From assembly GCF_034190915.1 (NCBI RefSeq), contig NW_026947545.1:3162001-3226000 (forward strand): a stretch of DNA of 64,000 bases. Reading direction: 5' to 3'. Numbering within the stretch: the stretch's first letter is position 1; each line of letters starts with the position of its first letter. A model generated the notes under the pieces. That model had not been told where the DNA came from. It saw only the letters and a program-made list of their open reading frames with translations, and did no database searches. This DNA is from Cavia porcellus. Lineage: Eukaryota > Chordata > Mammalia > Rodentia > Caviidae. Of this stretch, positions 35,440 through 49,500 are shown in pieces. Made by a program: the position numbers and the translations under genes.

Positions 35440-36440
35440 AGTAGGAGTGAGAAAAACATCACGGGGTGGTGCGCATTGTATGGGTGTGTGTTACATTATA
35501 TTCACTAGTAGCAGTGAGAAAAACATCACGGGGTGGTGCGCATTGTATGGGTGTGTGTTACATTACATTCACTAGTAGGAGTGAGAAAAACATCACGGGG
35601 TGGTGCGCATTGTATGGGTATTTGTTTCATTAGATTCACTAGTAGGAGTGAGAAAATCATCACGGGGTGGTGCGCATTGTATGGGTGTGTGTTACATTAC
35701 ATTCACTAGTAGGAGTGAGAAAAACATCACGGGGTGGTGCGCATTGTATGGGTGTGTGTTACATTAGATTCACGAGTAGGAGTGAGAAAAACATCACGGG
35801 GTGGTGCGCATTGTATGGGTGTGTGTTACATTACATTCACTAGTAGGAGTGAGAAAACATCACGGGGTGGTGCGCATTGTATGGGTGTGTGTTACATTAC
35901 ATTCACTAGTAGGTGTGAGAAAAACATCACAGGGTGGTGCGCATTGTATGGGTGTTTGTTACATTAGATTCACTAGTAGGAGTGAGAAAAACATCACGGG
36001 GTGGTGCGCATTGTATGGGTGTGTGTTACATTACATTCACTAGTAGGAGTGAGAAAAACATCACGGGGTGGTGCGCATTGTGTGGGTGTGTGTTACATTA
36101 CATTCACTAGTAGGAGTGAGAAAAACATCACGGGGTGGTGCGCATTGTATGGCTGTGTGTTACATTACTTTCACTAGTAGGAGTGAGAAAAACATCACGG
36201 GGTGGTGCGCATTGTATGGGTGTGTGTTACATTACATTCACTAGTAGGAGTGAGAAAAACATCACGGGGTGGTGCGCATTGTATGGGTGTGTGTTACATT
36301 ATATTCACTAGTAGCAGTGAGAAAAACATCACGGGGTGGTGCGCATTGTATGGGTGTGTGTTACATTAGATTCACTAGTAGGAGTGAGAGAAACATCACG
36401 GGGTGGTGCGCATTGTATGGGTGTGTGTTACATTACATTC
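35440..36440 (+). repeat. 1-kb segment copied at 37381-38381 (offset 1941)
   Basis: Landmarks in order: tatattcactagtagcag (35510 and 37451), gggtatttgtttcattag (near 35619 and 37560), the attagattcacgagtagg marker block, cattgtgtgggtg (36081 and 38022), acattactttcac, a second agtagcag monomer (36313 and 38254) and gagagaaacatc. Divergence begins near 36448, where this copy has agcagttag. Confidence 0.88.
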
Positions 36441-36871
36441 ACTAGTAGCAGTTAGAAAAACATCACGGGGTGGTGCGCATTTTATGGGTGTGTGTTACAT
36501 TACATTCACTACTAGGAGTGAGAAAAACATCACGGGGTGGTGCGCATTGTATGGGTGTGTGTTACATTACATTCACTAATAGGAGTGAGAAAAACATCAC
36601 GGGGTGGTGCGCATTGTATGGGTGTGTGTTACATTACATTCACTAGTAGGAGTGAGAAAAACATCACGGGGTGGTGCGCATTGTATGGGTGTGTGTTACA
36701 TTACATTCACTAGTAGGAGTGAGAAAAACATCACGGGGTGGTGCGCATTGTATGGGTGTGTGTTACATTACATTCACTAGTAGGAGTGAGAAAAACATCA
36801 CGGGGTGGTGCGCATTGTATGGGTGTGTGTTACATTACATTCACTAGTAGGAGTGAGAAAAACATCACGGG

Positions 36872-37181
36872 GTGGTGCGCATTGTATGGGTGTGTGTTAC
36901 ATTAGATTCACGAGTAGGAGTGAGAAAAACATCACGGGGTGGTGCACATTGTATGGGTGTGTGTTACATTACATTCACTAGTTGGAGTGAGAAAACATCA
37001 CGGGGTGGTGCGCATTGTATGGGTGTGTGTTACATTACATTCACTAGTAGGTGTGAGAAAAACATCACAGGGTGGTGCGCATTGTATGGGTGTTTGTTAC
37101 ATTAGATTCACTAGTAGGAGTGAGAAAAACATCACGGGGTGGTGCGCATTGTATGGGTGTGTGTTACATTACATTCACTAG
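36872..37181 (+). repeat. Marker block copy 3 of 5, with private changes
   Basis: It has the attagattcacgagtagg, gagaaaacatc and aggtgtgag monomers in order but with gtgcacattg and actagttggag in the second monomer, and is not preceded by the tatttgtttcattag monomer found before the copies at 35734, 37675 and 38545. It therefore belongs to a separate branch of the amplification. Confidence 0.82.
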
Positions 37182-37380
37182 TAGGAGTGAGAAAAACATC
37201 ACGGGGTGGTGCGCATTGTATGGGTGTGTGTTACATTACATTCACTAGTAGGAGTGAGAAAAACATCACGGGGTGGTGCGCATTGTATGGGTGTGTGTTA
37301 CATTACATTCACTAGTAGGAGTGAGAAAAACATCACGGGGTGGTGCGCATTGTATGGGTGTGTGTTACATTACATTCACT

Positions 37381-38381
37381 AGTAGGAGTGAGAAAAACAT
37401 CACGGGGTGGTGCGCATTGTATGGGTGTGTGTTACATTATATTCACTAGTAGCAGTGAGAAAAACATCACGGGGTGGTGCGCATTGTATGGGTGTGTGTT
37501 ACATTACATTCACTAGTAGGAGTGAGAAAAACATCACGGGGTGGTGCGCATTGTATGGGTATTTGTTTCATTAGATTCACTAGTAGGAGTGAGAAAATCA
37601 TCACGGGGTGGTGCGCATTGTATGGGTGTGTGTTACATTACATTCACTAGTAGGAGTGAGAAAAACATCACGGGGTGGTGCGCATTGTATGGGTGTGTGT
37701 TACATTAGATTCACGAGTAGGAGTGAGAAAAACATCACGGGGTGGTGCGCATTGTATGGGTGTGTGTTACATTACATTCACTAGTAGGAGTGAGAAAACA
37801 TCACGGGGTGGTGCGCATTGTATGGGTGTGTGTTACATTACATTCACTAGTAGGTGTGAGAAAAACATCACAGGGTGGTGCGCATTGTATGGGTGTTTGT
37901 TACATTAGATTCACTAGTAGGAGTGAGAAAAACATCACGGGGTGGTGCGCATTGTATGGGTGTGTGTTACATTACATTCACTAGTAGGAGTGAGAAAAAC
38001 ATCACGGGGTGGTGCGCATTGTGTGGGTGTGTGTTACATTACATTCACTAGTAGGAGTGAGAAAAACATCACGGGGTGGTGCGCATTGTATGGGTGTGTG
38101 TTACATTACTTTCACTAGTAGGAGTGAGAAAAACATCACGGGGTGGTGTGCATTGTATGGGTGTGTGTTACATTACATTCACTAGTAGGAGTGAGAAAAA
38201 CATCACGGGGTGGTGCGCATTGTATGGGTGTGTGTTACATTATATTCACTAGTAGCAGTGAGAAAAACATCACGGGGTGGTGCGCATTGTATGGGTGTGT
38301 GTTACATTAGATTCACTAGTAGGAGTGAGAGAAACATCACGGGGTGGTGCGCATTGTATGGGTGTGTGTTACATTACATTC
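37381..38381 (+). repeat. Copy of 35440-36440
   Basis: See the same ordered landmarks at 37451, 37560, 37675, 38022, 38254 and 38321. One change visible here is loss of the gtatggctgtg variant seen near 36145. The segment overlaps the next duplication step, in which the tatttgtttcattag and marker block is copied again 870 bp downstream at 38431 and 38545. Confidence 0.87.
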
Positions 38382-38960
38382 ACTAGTAGGAGTGAGAAAA
38401 ACATCACGGGGTGGTGCGCATTGTATGGGTATTTGTTTCATTAGATTCACTAGTAGGAGTGAGAAAATCATCACGGGGTGGTGCGCATTGTATGGGTGTG
38501 TGTTACATTACATTCACTAGTAGGAGTGAGAAAAACATCACGGGGTGGTGCGCATTGTATGGGTGTGTGTTACATTAGATTCACGAGTAGGAGTGAGAAA
38601 AACATCACGGGGTGGTGCGCATTGTATGGGTGTGTGTTACATTACATTCACTAGTAGGAGTGAGAAAACATCACGGGGTGGTGCGCATTGTATGGGTGTG
38701 TGTTACATTACATTCACTAGTAGGTGTGAGAAAAACATCACAGGGTGGTGCGCATTGTATGGGTGTTTGTTACATTAGATTCACTAGTAGGAGTGAGAAA
38801 AACATCACGGGGTGGTGCGCATTGTATGGGTGTGTGTTACATTACATTCACTAGTAGGAGTGAGAAAAACATCACGGGGTGGTGCGCATTGTATGGGTGT
38901 TTGTTACATTACATTCACTAGTAGGAGTGAGAAAAACATCACGGGGTGGTGCGCATTGTA
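38382..38960 (+). repeat. 870-bp-offset copy of the tatttgtttcattag and marker block
   Basis: tatttgtttcattag at 38430 and the marker block at 38545 repeat those at 37560 and 37675 (offset 870, 13 monomers less one base). After 38900 the sequence switches to the 33000-33700 type. Confidence 0.85.
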
Positions 38961-39660
38961 TGGGTGTGTGTTACATTACATTCGCTAGTAGGAGTGAGAA
39001 AAACATCACGGGGTGGTACGCATTGTATGCGTGTGTGTTACATTAGATTAACTAGTAGGAGTGAGAAAAACATCACGGGGTGGTGCGCATTGTATGGGTG
39101 TGTGTTACATTAAATTCACTAACAGGAGTGAGAAAAACATCACGGGGTGGTGCGCATTGTATGGGTGTGTGTTACATTACATTCACTAGTAGGAGTGAGA
39201 AAAACATCACGGGGTGGTGCGCATTGTATTGGTGTGTGTTACATTATATTCACTAGTAGCAGTGAGAAAAACATCACGGGGTGGTGCGCATTGTATGGGT
39301 GTGTGTTACATTAGATTCACTAGTAGGAGTGAGAGAAACATCAGGGGGTGGTGCGCATTTTATGGGTGTGCGTTACATTACATTCACTAGTAGGAGTGAG
39401 AGAAACATCACGGGGTGGTGCGCATTGTATGGGTGTGCGTTACATTACATTCACTAGTAGGAGTGAGAAAAACATCACGGGGTGGTGCGCATTGTATGGG
39501 TGTGTGTTACATTACATTCACTAGTAGGAGTGAGAAAATCATCACGGGGTGGTGCGCATTGTATGGGTGTGTGTTACATTACATTCACTAGTAGGAGTGA
39601 GAAAAACATCACGGGGTGCTGCGCATTGTATGGGTGTGTGTTACATTACATTCACTAGTA
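38960..39660 (+). repeat. Copy of 33000-33700
   Basis: attcgctagtagg at about 38981, gattaactag, aaattcactaacagg, agtagcag, catcagggggtgg and gtgtgcgtta follow in the same order as at 33022 onward. The agtagcag monomer here has gtattggtg where the first copy has gtatgggtg. Just downstream lies the first 46-bp monomer. Confidence 0.84.
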
Positions 39661-40599
39661 GGAGTGAGAAAAACATCACGGGGTGGTGCGCATTGTATGG
39701 GTGTGTGTTACATTAAAATCATCACGGGGTGGTGCGCATTGTATGGGTGTGTGTTACATTACATTCACTAGTAGGAGTGAGAAAAACATCTCGGGGTGGT
39801 GCGCATTGTATGGGTGTGTGTTACATTACATTCACTAGTAGGAGTGAGAAAAACATCACGGGGTGGTGCGCATTGTATGGGTGTGTGTTACATTACATTC
39901 ACTAGTAGGAGTGAGAAAAACATCACGGGGTGGTGCGCATTGTATGGGTGTGTGTTACATTATATTCACTAGTAGGAGTGAGAAAAACATCACGGGGCGG
40001 TGCGCATTGTATGGGTGTGTGTTACATTACATTCACTAGTAGGAGTGAGAAAAACATCACGGGTTGGTGCGCATTGTATGGGTGTGTGCTACATTACATT
40101 CACTAGTAGGAGTGAGAAAAACATCACGGGGCGGTGCGCATTGCATGGGTGTGTGTTACATTACATTCACTAGTCGGAGTGAGAAAAACATCACGGGGTT
40201 GTGCGCATTGTATGGGTGTGTGTTACATTACATTCACTAGTAGGAGTGAGAAAAACATCACGGGGTGGTGCGCATTGTATGGCTGTGTGTTACATTACAT
40301 TCACTAGTAGGAGTGAGAAAAACATCACGGGGTGGTGCGCATTGTATGGGTGTGTGTTACATTACATTCACTAGTAGGAGTGAGAAAAACATCACGGGGT
40401 GGTGCGCATTGTATGGGTGTGTGTTACATTACATTCACTAGTAGGAGTGAGAAAAACATCACGGGGTGGTGCGCATTGTATGGGTGTGTGTTACATTACA
40501 TTCAATAGTAGGAGTGAGAAAAACATCACGGGGTGGTGCGCATTGTATTGGTGTGTGTTACATTACATTCACTAGTAGGAGTGAGAAAAACATTACGGG

Positions 40600-43500
40600 G
40601 TGGTGCGCATTGAATGGGTGTGTGTTGCATTACATTCACTAGTATGAGTGAGAAAAACATCACAGGGTGGTGCGCATTGTATGGGTGTTTGTTACATTAG
40701 ATTCACTAGTAGGAGTGAGAAAAACATCACGGGGTCGTGCGCAAAGTATGGGTGTGTGTTACATTACATTCGCTAGTAGGTGTGAGAAAAACATCACGGG
40801 GTGGTGCGCATTGTATGCGTGTGTGTTACATTAAAATCATCACGGGGTGGTGCGCATTGTATGGGTGTGTGTTACATTTCATTCACTAGTAGGAGTGAGA
40901 AAAACATCTCGAGGTGGTGCGCATTGTATGGGAGTGTGTTGCATTACATTCACTAGTAGGAGTGAGAAAAACATCACGGGGTGGTGCGCATTGTATGGGT
41001 GTGTGTTACATTACATTCACTAGTAGGAGTGAGAAAAACATCACGGGGTGGTGCGCATTGTATGGGTGTTTGTTACATTAGATTCACTAGTAGGAGTGAG
41101 AAAAACATCACGGGGTCGTGCGCAAAGTATGGGTGTGTGTTACATTACATTCGCTAGTAGGTGTGAGAAAAACATCACGGGGTGGTGCGCATTTTATGGG
41201 TGTGTGTTACATTATATTCACCAGTAGGAGTGAAAAAAACATCACGGGGCGGTGCGCATTGTATGGGTGTGTGTTACATTACATTCACTAATAGGAGTGA
41301 GAAAAACATCACGGGGCGGTGCGCATTGTACAGGTGTGTGTTACATTACATTCACTAGTAGGAGTGAGAAAAACATCACGGGGTGGTGCGCATTGAATGG
41401 GTGTGTGTTGCATTACATTCACTAGTAGGAGTGAGAAAAACATCACGGGGTGGTGCGCATTGTATGGGTGTGTGTTACATTACATTCACTAGTAGGAGTG
41501 AGAAAAACATCACGGGGTGGTGCGCATTGTATGGGTGTTTGTTACATTAGATTCACTAGTAGGAGTGAGAAAAACATCACGGGGTCGTGCGCAAAGTATG
41601 GGTGTGTGTTACATTACATTCGCTAGTAGGTGTGAGAAAAACATCACGGGGTGGTGCGCATTGTATGGGTGTGTGTTACATTACATTCACTAGTAGGAGT
41701 GAGAAAAACATCACCGGGTGGTGCGCATTGTATGGGTGTGTGTTACATTACATTCACTAGTAGGAGTGAGAAAAACATCACGGGGTGGTGCGCATTGTAT
41801 GGGTGTGTGTTACATTACATTCACTAGTAGGAGTGAGAAAAACATCACGGGGTGGTGCGCATTGTATGGGTGTGTGTTACATTACATTCACTAGTAGCAG
41901 TGAGAAAAACATCACGGGGTGGTGCGCATTGTATGGGTGTGTGTTACATTACATTCACTAGTAGGAGTGAGAAAAACATCACGGGGTGTTGCGCATTGTA
42001 TGGGTGTGTGTTACATTACATTCACTAGTAGGAGTGAGAAAAACATCACGGGGTGGTGCGCATTGTATGGGTGTGTGTTACATTATATTCACTAGTAGCA
42101 GTGAAAAAAACATCACGGTGTGGTGCGCATTGTATGGGTGTGTGTTACATTAGATTCACTAGTAGGAGTGAGAGAAACATCACGGGGTGGTGCGCATTTT
42201 ATGGGTGTGCGTTACATTACATTCACTAGTAGGAGTGAGAGAAACATCACGGGGTGGTGCGCATTGTATGGGTGTGCGTTACATTACATTCACTAGTAGG
42301 AGTGAGAAAAGCATCACGGGGTGGTGCGCATTGTATGGGTGTGCGTTATATTACATTCACTAGTAGGAGTGAGAAAAACATCACGGGGTGGTGCGCATTG
42401 TATGGGTGTGTGCTACATTACATCCACTAGTAGGAGTGAGAAAAACATCACGGGGTGGTGCGCATTGTATGGGTGTGTGTTACATTACATCCACTAGTAG
42501 GAGTGAGAAAAACATCACGGGGTGGTGCGCATTGTATGGGTGTGTGTTACATTACATTCACAAGTAGGAGTGAGAAAAACATCACGGGGTGGTGCGCATT
42601 GTATGGGTGTGTGTTACATTAGATTCACTCGTAGGAGTGAAAAAAACATCACGGGCTGGTGCGCATTGTATGGATGTGTGTTACATTACATTCACTAGTA
42701 GGAGTGAGAAAAACATCACGGGGTGGTGCGCATTGTATGGGTGTGTGTTACATTAGATTCACTAGTAGGAGTGAGAAAAACATCACGGGGTGGTGCGCAT
42801 TTTATGGGTGTGTGTTACATTACATTCACTACTAGGAGTGAGAAAAACATCACGGGGCGGTGCGCATTGTACGGGTGTGTGTTACATTACATTCACTAAT
42901 AGGAGTGATAAAAACATCACGTGGCGGTGCGCATTGTATGGGTGTGTGTTACATTACATTCACTAATAGGAGTGAGAAAAACATCACGGGGCGGTGCGCA
43001 TTGTATGGGTGTGTGTTACATTACATTCACTAGTAGGAGTGAGAAAAACATCACGGGGCGGTGCGCATTGCATGGGTGTGTGTTACATTACATTCACTAG
43101 TAGGAGTGAGAAAAACATCACTTGGTTGTGCGCATTGTATGGGTGTGTGTTACATTACATTCACTAGTAGGAGTGAGAAAAAAATCACGGGGTGGTGCGC
43201 ATTGTATGGCTCTGTGTTACATTACATTCACTAGTAGGAGTGAGAAAAACATCACTGGGTGGTGCGCATTGTATGGGTGTGTGTTACATTACATTCACTA
43301 GTAGGAGTGAGAAAAACATCGCGGGGTGGTGCGCATTGTATGGGTGTGTGTTACATTACATTCACTAGTAGGAGTGAGAAAAACATCACGGGGTGGTGCG
43401 CATTGTATGGGTGTGTGTTACATTACATTCAATAGTAGGAGTGAGAAAAACATCACGGGGTGGTGCGCATTGTATTGGTGTGTGTTACATTACATTCACT

Positions 43501-46500
43501 AGTAGGAGTGAGAAAAACATCGCGGGGTGGTGCGCATTGTATGGGTGTGTGTTACATTACATTCACTAGTAGGAGTGAGAAAAACATCACGGGGTGGTGC
43601 GCATTGTATGGGTGTGTGTTACATTACATTCAATAGTAGGAGTGAGAAAAACATCACGGGGTCGTGCGCAAAGTATGGGTGTGTGTTACATTACATTCGC
43701 TAGTAGGTGTGAGAAAAACATCACGGGGTGGTGCGCATTGTATGCGTGTGTGTTACATTAAAATCATCACGGGGTGGTGCGCATTGTATGGGTGTGTGTT
43801 ACATTACATTCACTAGTAGGAGTGAGAAAAACATCTCGAGGTGGTGCGCATTGTATGGGAGTGTGTGGCATTACATTCACTAGTAGGAGTGAGAAAAACA
43901 TCACGGGGTGGTGCGCATTGTATGGGTGTGTGTTACATTACATTCACTAGTAGGAGTGAGAAAAACATCACGGGGTGGTGCGCATTGTATGGGTGTTTGT
44001 TACATTAGATTCACTAGTAGGAGTGAGAAAAACATCACGGGGTCGTGCGCAAAGTATGGGTGTGTGTTACATTACATTCGCTAGTAGGTGTGAGAAAAAC
44101 ATCACGGGGTGGTGCGCATTGTATGGGTGTGTGTTACATTATATTCACCAGTAGGAGTGAAAAAAACATCACGGGGCGGTGCGCATTGTATGGGTGTGTG
44201 TTACATTACATTCATTAATAGGAGTGAGAAAAACATCACGGGGTGGTGCGCATTGAATGGGTGTGTGTTGCATTACATTCACTAGTAGGAGTGAGAAAAA
44301 CATCACGGGGTGGTGCGCATTGTATGGGTGTGTGTTACATTACATTCACTAGTAGGAGTGAGAAAAACATCACGGGGTGGTGCGCATTGTATGGGTGTTT
44401 GTTACATTAGATTCACTAGTAGGAGTGAGAAAAACATCACGGGGTCGTGCGCAAAGTATGGGTGTGTGTTACATTATATTCGCTAGTAGGTGTGAGAAAA
44501 ACATCACGGGGTGGTGCGCATTGTATGGGTGTGTTTTACTTTACATTCACTAGTAGGAGTGAGAAAAACCTCACGGGGTGGTGCGCATTGTATGGGTGTG
44601 TGTTACATTACATTCACCTGTAGGAGTGAGAAAAACATCACGGGGTGGTGTGCATTGTATGGGTGTGTGTTACATTACATTCACTAGTAGGAGTGAGAAA
44701 AACATCACGGGGTGGTGCGCATTGTATGGGTGTGTGTTACATTACATTCACTAGTAGGAGTGAGAAAAACATCACGGAGTGGTGCGCATTGTATGGGTGT
44801 GTGTTACATTACATTCACTAGTAGGAGTTAGAAAAACATCACGGGGTGGTGCGCATTGTATGGGTGTGTGTTACATTACATTCACTAGTAGGAGTGATAA
44901 AAACATCACGGGGTGGTGCGCATTGTATGGGTGTGTGTTACATTATATTCACTAGTAGCAGTGAAAAATACATCACGGTGTGGTGCGCATTGTATGGGTG
45001 TGTGTTACATTAGATTCACTAGTAGGAGTGAGAGAAACATCACGGGGTGGTGCGCATTTTATGGGTGTGCGTTACATTACATTCACTAGAAGGAGTGAGA
45101 GAAACATCACGGGGTGGTGCGCATTGTATGGGTGTGCGTTACATTACATTCACTAGTAGGAGTGAGAAAAACATCACGGGGTGGTGCGCATTGTATGGGT
45201 GTGCGTTATATTACATTCACTAGTAGGAGTGAGAAAAACATCACGGGGTGGTGCGCATTGTATGGGTGTGTGTTACATTACATCCACTAGTAGGAGTGAG
45301 AAAAACATCACGGGGTGGTGCGCATTGTATGGGTGTGTGTTACATTACATCCACTAGTAGGAGTGAGAAAAACATCACGGGGTGGTGCGCATTGTATGGG
45401 TGTGTGTTACATTACATTCACTAGTAGGAGTGAGAAAAACATCACGGGGTGGTGCGCATTGTATGGGTGTGTGTTACATTAGATTCACTCGTAGGAGTGA
45501 GAAAAACATCACGGGCTGGTGCGCATTGTATGGATGTGTGTTACATTACATTCACTAGTAGGAGTGAGAAAAACATCACGGGGTGGTGCGCATTGTATGG
45601 GTGTGTGTTACATTAGATTCACTAGTAGGAGTGAGAAAAACATCACGGGGTGGTGCGCATTTTATGGGTGTGTGTTACATTACATTCACTACTAGGAGTG
45701 AGAAAAACATCACGGGGTGGTGCGCATTGTATGGGTGTGTGTTACATTACATTCACTAATAGGAGTGAGAAAAACATCACGGGGTGGTGCGCATTGTATG
45801 GGTGTGTGTTACATTACATTCACTAATAGGAGTGAGAAAAACATCACGGGGTGGTGCGCATTGTATGGGTGTGTGTTACATTACATTCACTAGTAGGAGT
45901 GAGAAAAACATCACGGGGTGGTGCGCATTGTATGGGTGTGTGTTACATTAGATTCACTAGTAGGAGTGAGAAAAACATCACGGGGTGGTGCGCATTGTAT
46001 GGGTGTGTGTTACATTACATTCACTAGTAGGAGTGAGAAAAACATCACCTGGTGGTGCGCATTGTATGGGTGTGTGTTACATTACATTCACTAGTAGGAG
46101 TGAGAAAAACATCACGGGGTGCTGCGCATTGTATGGGTGTGTGTTACATTACATTCACTAGTAGGAGTGAGAAAAACATCACGGGGTGGTGCGCATTGTA
46201 TGGGTGTGTGTTACATTACATTCACTAGTAGGAGTGAGAAAAACATCACGGGGTGGTGCGCATTGTATGGGTGTGTGTTACATTACATTCACTAGTAGGA
46301 GTGAGAAAAACATCACGGGGTGGTGCGCATTGTATGGGTGTTTGTTACATTAGATTCACTAGTAGGAGTGAAAAAATCATCACGGGGTGGTGCGCATTGT
46401 ATGGGTGTGTGTTACATTAGATTCACTAGTAGGAGTGAGAAAAACATCACGGGGTGGTGCGCATTGTTTGGGTGTGTGTTACATTACATTCACTAGTAGG

Positions 46501-49500
46501 AGTGAGAAAAACATCACGGGGTGGTGCGCATTGTATGGGTGTGTGTTACATTAGATTCACTAGTAGGAGTGAGAAAAACATCACGGGGTGGTGCGCATTG
46601 TATGGGTGTGTGTTACATTAAAATCATCACGGGGTGGTGCGCATTGTATGGGTGTGTGTTACATTACATTCACTAGTAGGAGTGAGAAAAACATCTCGGG
46701 GTGGTGCGCATTGTATGGGTGTGTGTTACATTACATTCACTAGTAGGAGTGAGAAAAACATCACAGGGTGGTGCGCATTGTATGGGTGTGTGTTACATTA
46801 CATTCACTAGTAGGAGTGAGAAAAACATCACGGGGTGGTGCGCATTGTATGGGTGTGTGTTACATTATATTCACTAGTAGGAGTGAGAAAAACATCACGG
46901 GGCGGTGCACATTGTATGGGTGTGTGTTACATTACATTCACTAATAGGAGTGAGAAAAACATCACGGGGCGGTGCGCATTTTACAGGTGTGTGTTACATT
47001 ACATTCACTAGTAGGAGTGAGAAAATCATCACGGGGCGGTGCGCATTGTATGGGTGTGTGTTACATTACATTCACTAGTAGGAGTGAGAAAAACATCACG
47101 GGGCGGTGCGCATTGTATGGGTGTGTGTTACATTACATTCACTAGTAGGAGTGAGAAAAACATCACGGGGCGGTGCGCATTGTATGGGTGTGTGTTACAT
47201 TACATTCACTAGTAGGAGTGAGAAAAACATCACGGGGCGGTGCGCATTGCATGGGGGTGTGTTACATTACATTCACTAGTAGGAGTGAGAAAAACATCAC
47301 GGGGTGGTGCGCATTGTATGGGTGTGTGTTACATTACATTCACTAGTAGGAGTGAGAAAAAAATCACGGGGTGGTGCGCATTGTATGGCTGTGTGTTACA
47401 TTACATTCACTAGTAGGAGTGAGAAAAACATCACGGGGTGGTGCGCATTGTATGGGTGTGTGTTACATTACATTCACTAGTAGGAGTGAGAAAAACATCG
47501 CGGGGTGGTGCGCATTGTATGGGTGTGTGTTACATTACATTCACTAGTAGGAGTGAGAAAAACATCACGGGGTGGTGCGCATTGTATGGGTGTGTGTTAC
47601 ATTACATTCAATAGTAGGAGTGAGAAAAACATCACGGGGTGGTGCGCATTGTATTGGTGTGTGTTACATTACATTCACTAGTAGGAGTGAGAAAAACATC
47701 ACGGGGTGGTGCGCATTGAATGGGTGTGTGTTGCATTACATTCACTAGTAGGAGTGAGAAAAACATCACGGGGTGGTGCGCATTGTATGGGTGTTTGTTA
47801 CATTAGATTCACTAGTAGGAGTGAGAAAAACATCACGGGGTCGTGCGCAAAGTATGGGTGTGTGTTACATTACATTCGCTAGTAGGTGTGAGAAAAACAT
47901 CACGGGGTGGTGCGCATTGTATGCGTGTGTGTTACATTAAAATCATCACGGGGTGGTGCGCATTGTATGGGTGTGTGTTACATTACATTCACTAGTAGGA
48001 GTGAGAAAAACATCACGGGGTGGTGCCCATTGTATGGGTGTGTGTTACATTACATTCACTAGTAGGAGTGAGAAAAACATCACGGGGTGGTGCGCATTGT
48101 ATGGGTGTGTGTTACATTAGATTCACTCGTAGGAGTGAGAAAAACATCACGGGCTGGTGCGCATTGTATGGATGTGTGTTACATTACATTCACTAGTAGG
48201 AGTGAGAAAAACATCACGGGGTGGTGCGCATTGTATGGGTGTGTGTTACATTAGATTCACTAGTAGGAGTGAGAAAAACATCACGGGGAGGTGCGCATTT
48301 TATGGGTGTGTGTTACATTACATTCACTACTAGGAGTGAGAAAAACATCACGGGGTGGTGCGCATTGTATGGGTGTGTGTTACATTACATTCACTAATAG
48401 GAGTGAGAAAAACATCACGGGGTGGTGCGCATTGCATGGGTGTGTGTTACATTACATTCACTAATAGGAGTGAGAAAAACATCACGGGGTGGTGCGCATT
48501 GTATGGGTGTGTGTTACATTACATTCACTAGTAGGAGTGAGAAAAACATCACGGGGTGGTGCGCATTGTATGGGTGTGTGTTACATTACATTCACTAGTA
48601 GGAGTGAGAAAAACATCACGGGGTGGTGCGCATTGTATGGGTGTTTGTTACATTAGATTCACTAGTAGGAGTGAGAAAAACATCACGGGGTCGTGCGCAA
48701 AGTATGGGTGTGTGTTACATTACATTCGCTAGTAGGTGTGAGAAAAACATCACGGGGTGGTGCGCATTGTATGGGTGTGTGTTACATTACATTCACTAGT
48801 AGGAGTGAGAAAAACATCACGGGGTGGTGCGCATTGTATGGGTGTGTGTTACATTACATTCACTAGTAGGAGTGAGAAAAACATCACGGGGTGGTGCGCA
48901 TTGTATGGGTGTGTGTTACATTACATTCACTAGTAGGAGTGAGAAAAACATCACGGGGTGGTGCGCATTGTATGGGTGTGTGTTACATTACATTCACTAG
49001 TAGGAGTGAGAAAAACATCACGGAGTGGTGCGCATTGTATGGGTGTGTGTTACATTACATTCACTAGTAGGAGTGAGAAAAACATCACGGGGTGGTGCGC
49101 ATTGTATGGGTGTGTGTTACATTACATTCACTAGTAGGAGTGAGAAAAACATCACGGGGTGGTGCGCATTGTATGGGTGTGTGTTACATTATATTCACTA
49201 GTAGCAGTGAAAAAAACATCACGGTGTGGTGTGCATTGTATGGGTGTGTGTTACATTAGATTCACTAGTAAGAGTGAGAGAAACATCACGGGGTGGTGCG
49301 CATTTTATGGGTGTGCGTTACATTACATTCACTAGTAGGAGTGAGAGAAACATCACGGGGTGGTGCGCATTGTATGGGTGTGCGTTACATTACATTCACT
49401 AGTAGGAGTGAGAAAAACATCACGGGGTGGTGCGCATTGTATGGGTGTGCGTTATATTACATTCACTAGTAGGAGTGAGAAAAACATCACGGGGTGGTGC

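Noticed and set aside
39700..39760. Possible assembly error at the first 46-bp monomer
   Set aside because: The same joint recurs 12 times in two flanking contexts and at consistent positions in the higher-order units, so it is a real repeat variant.
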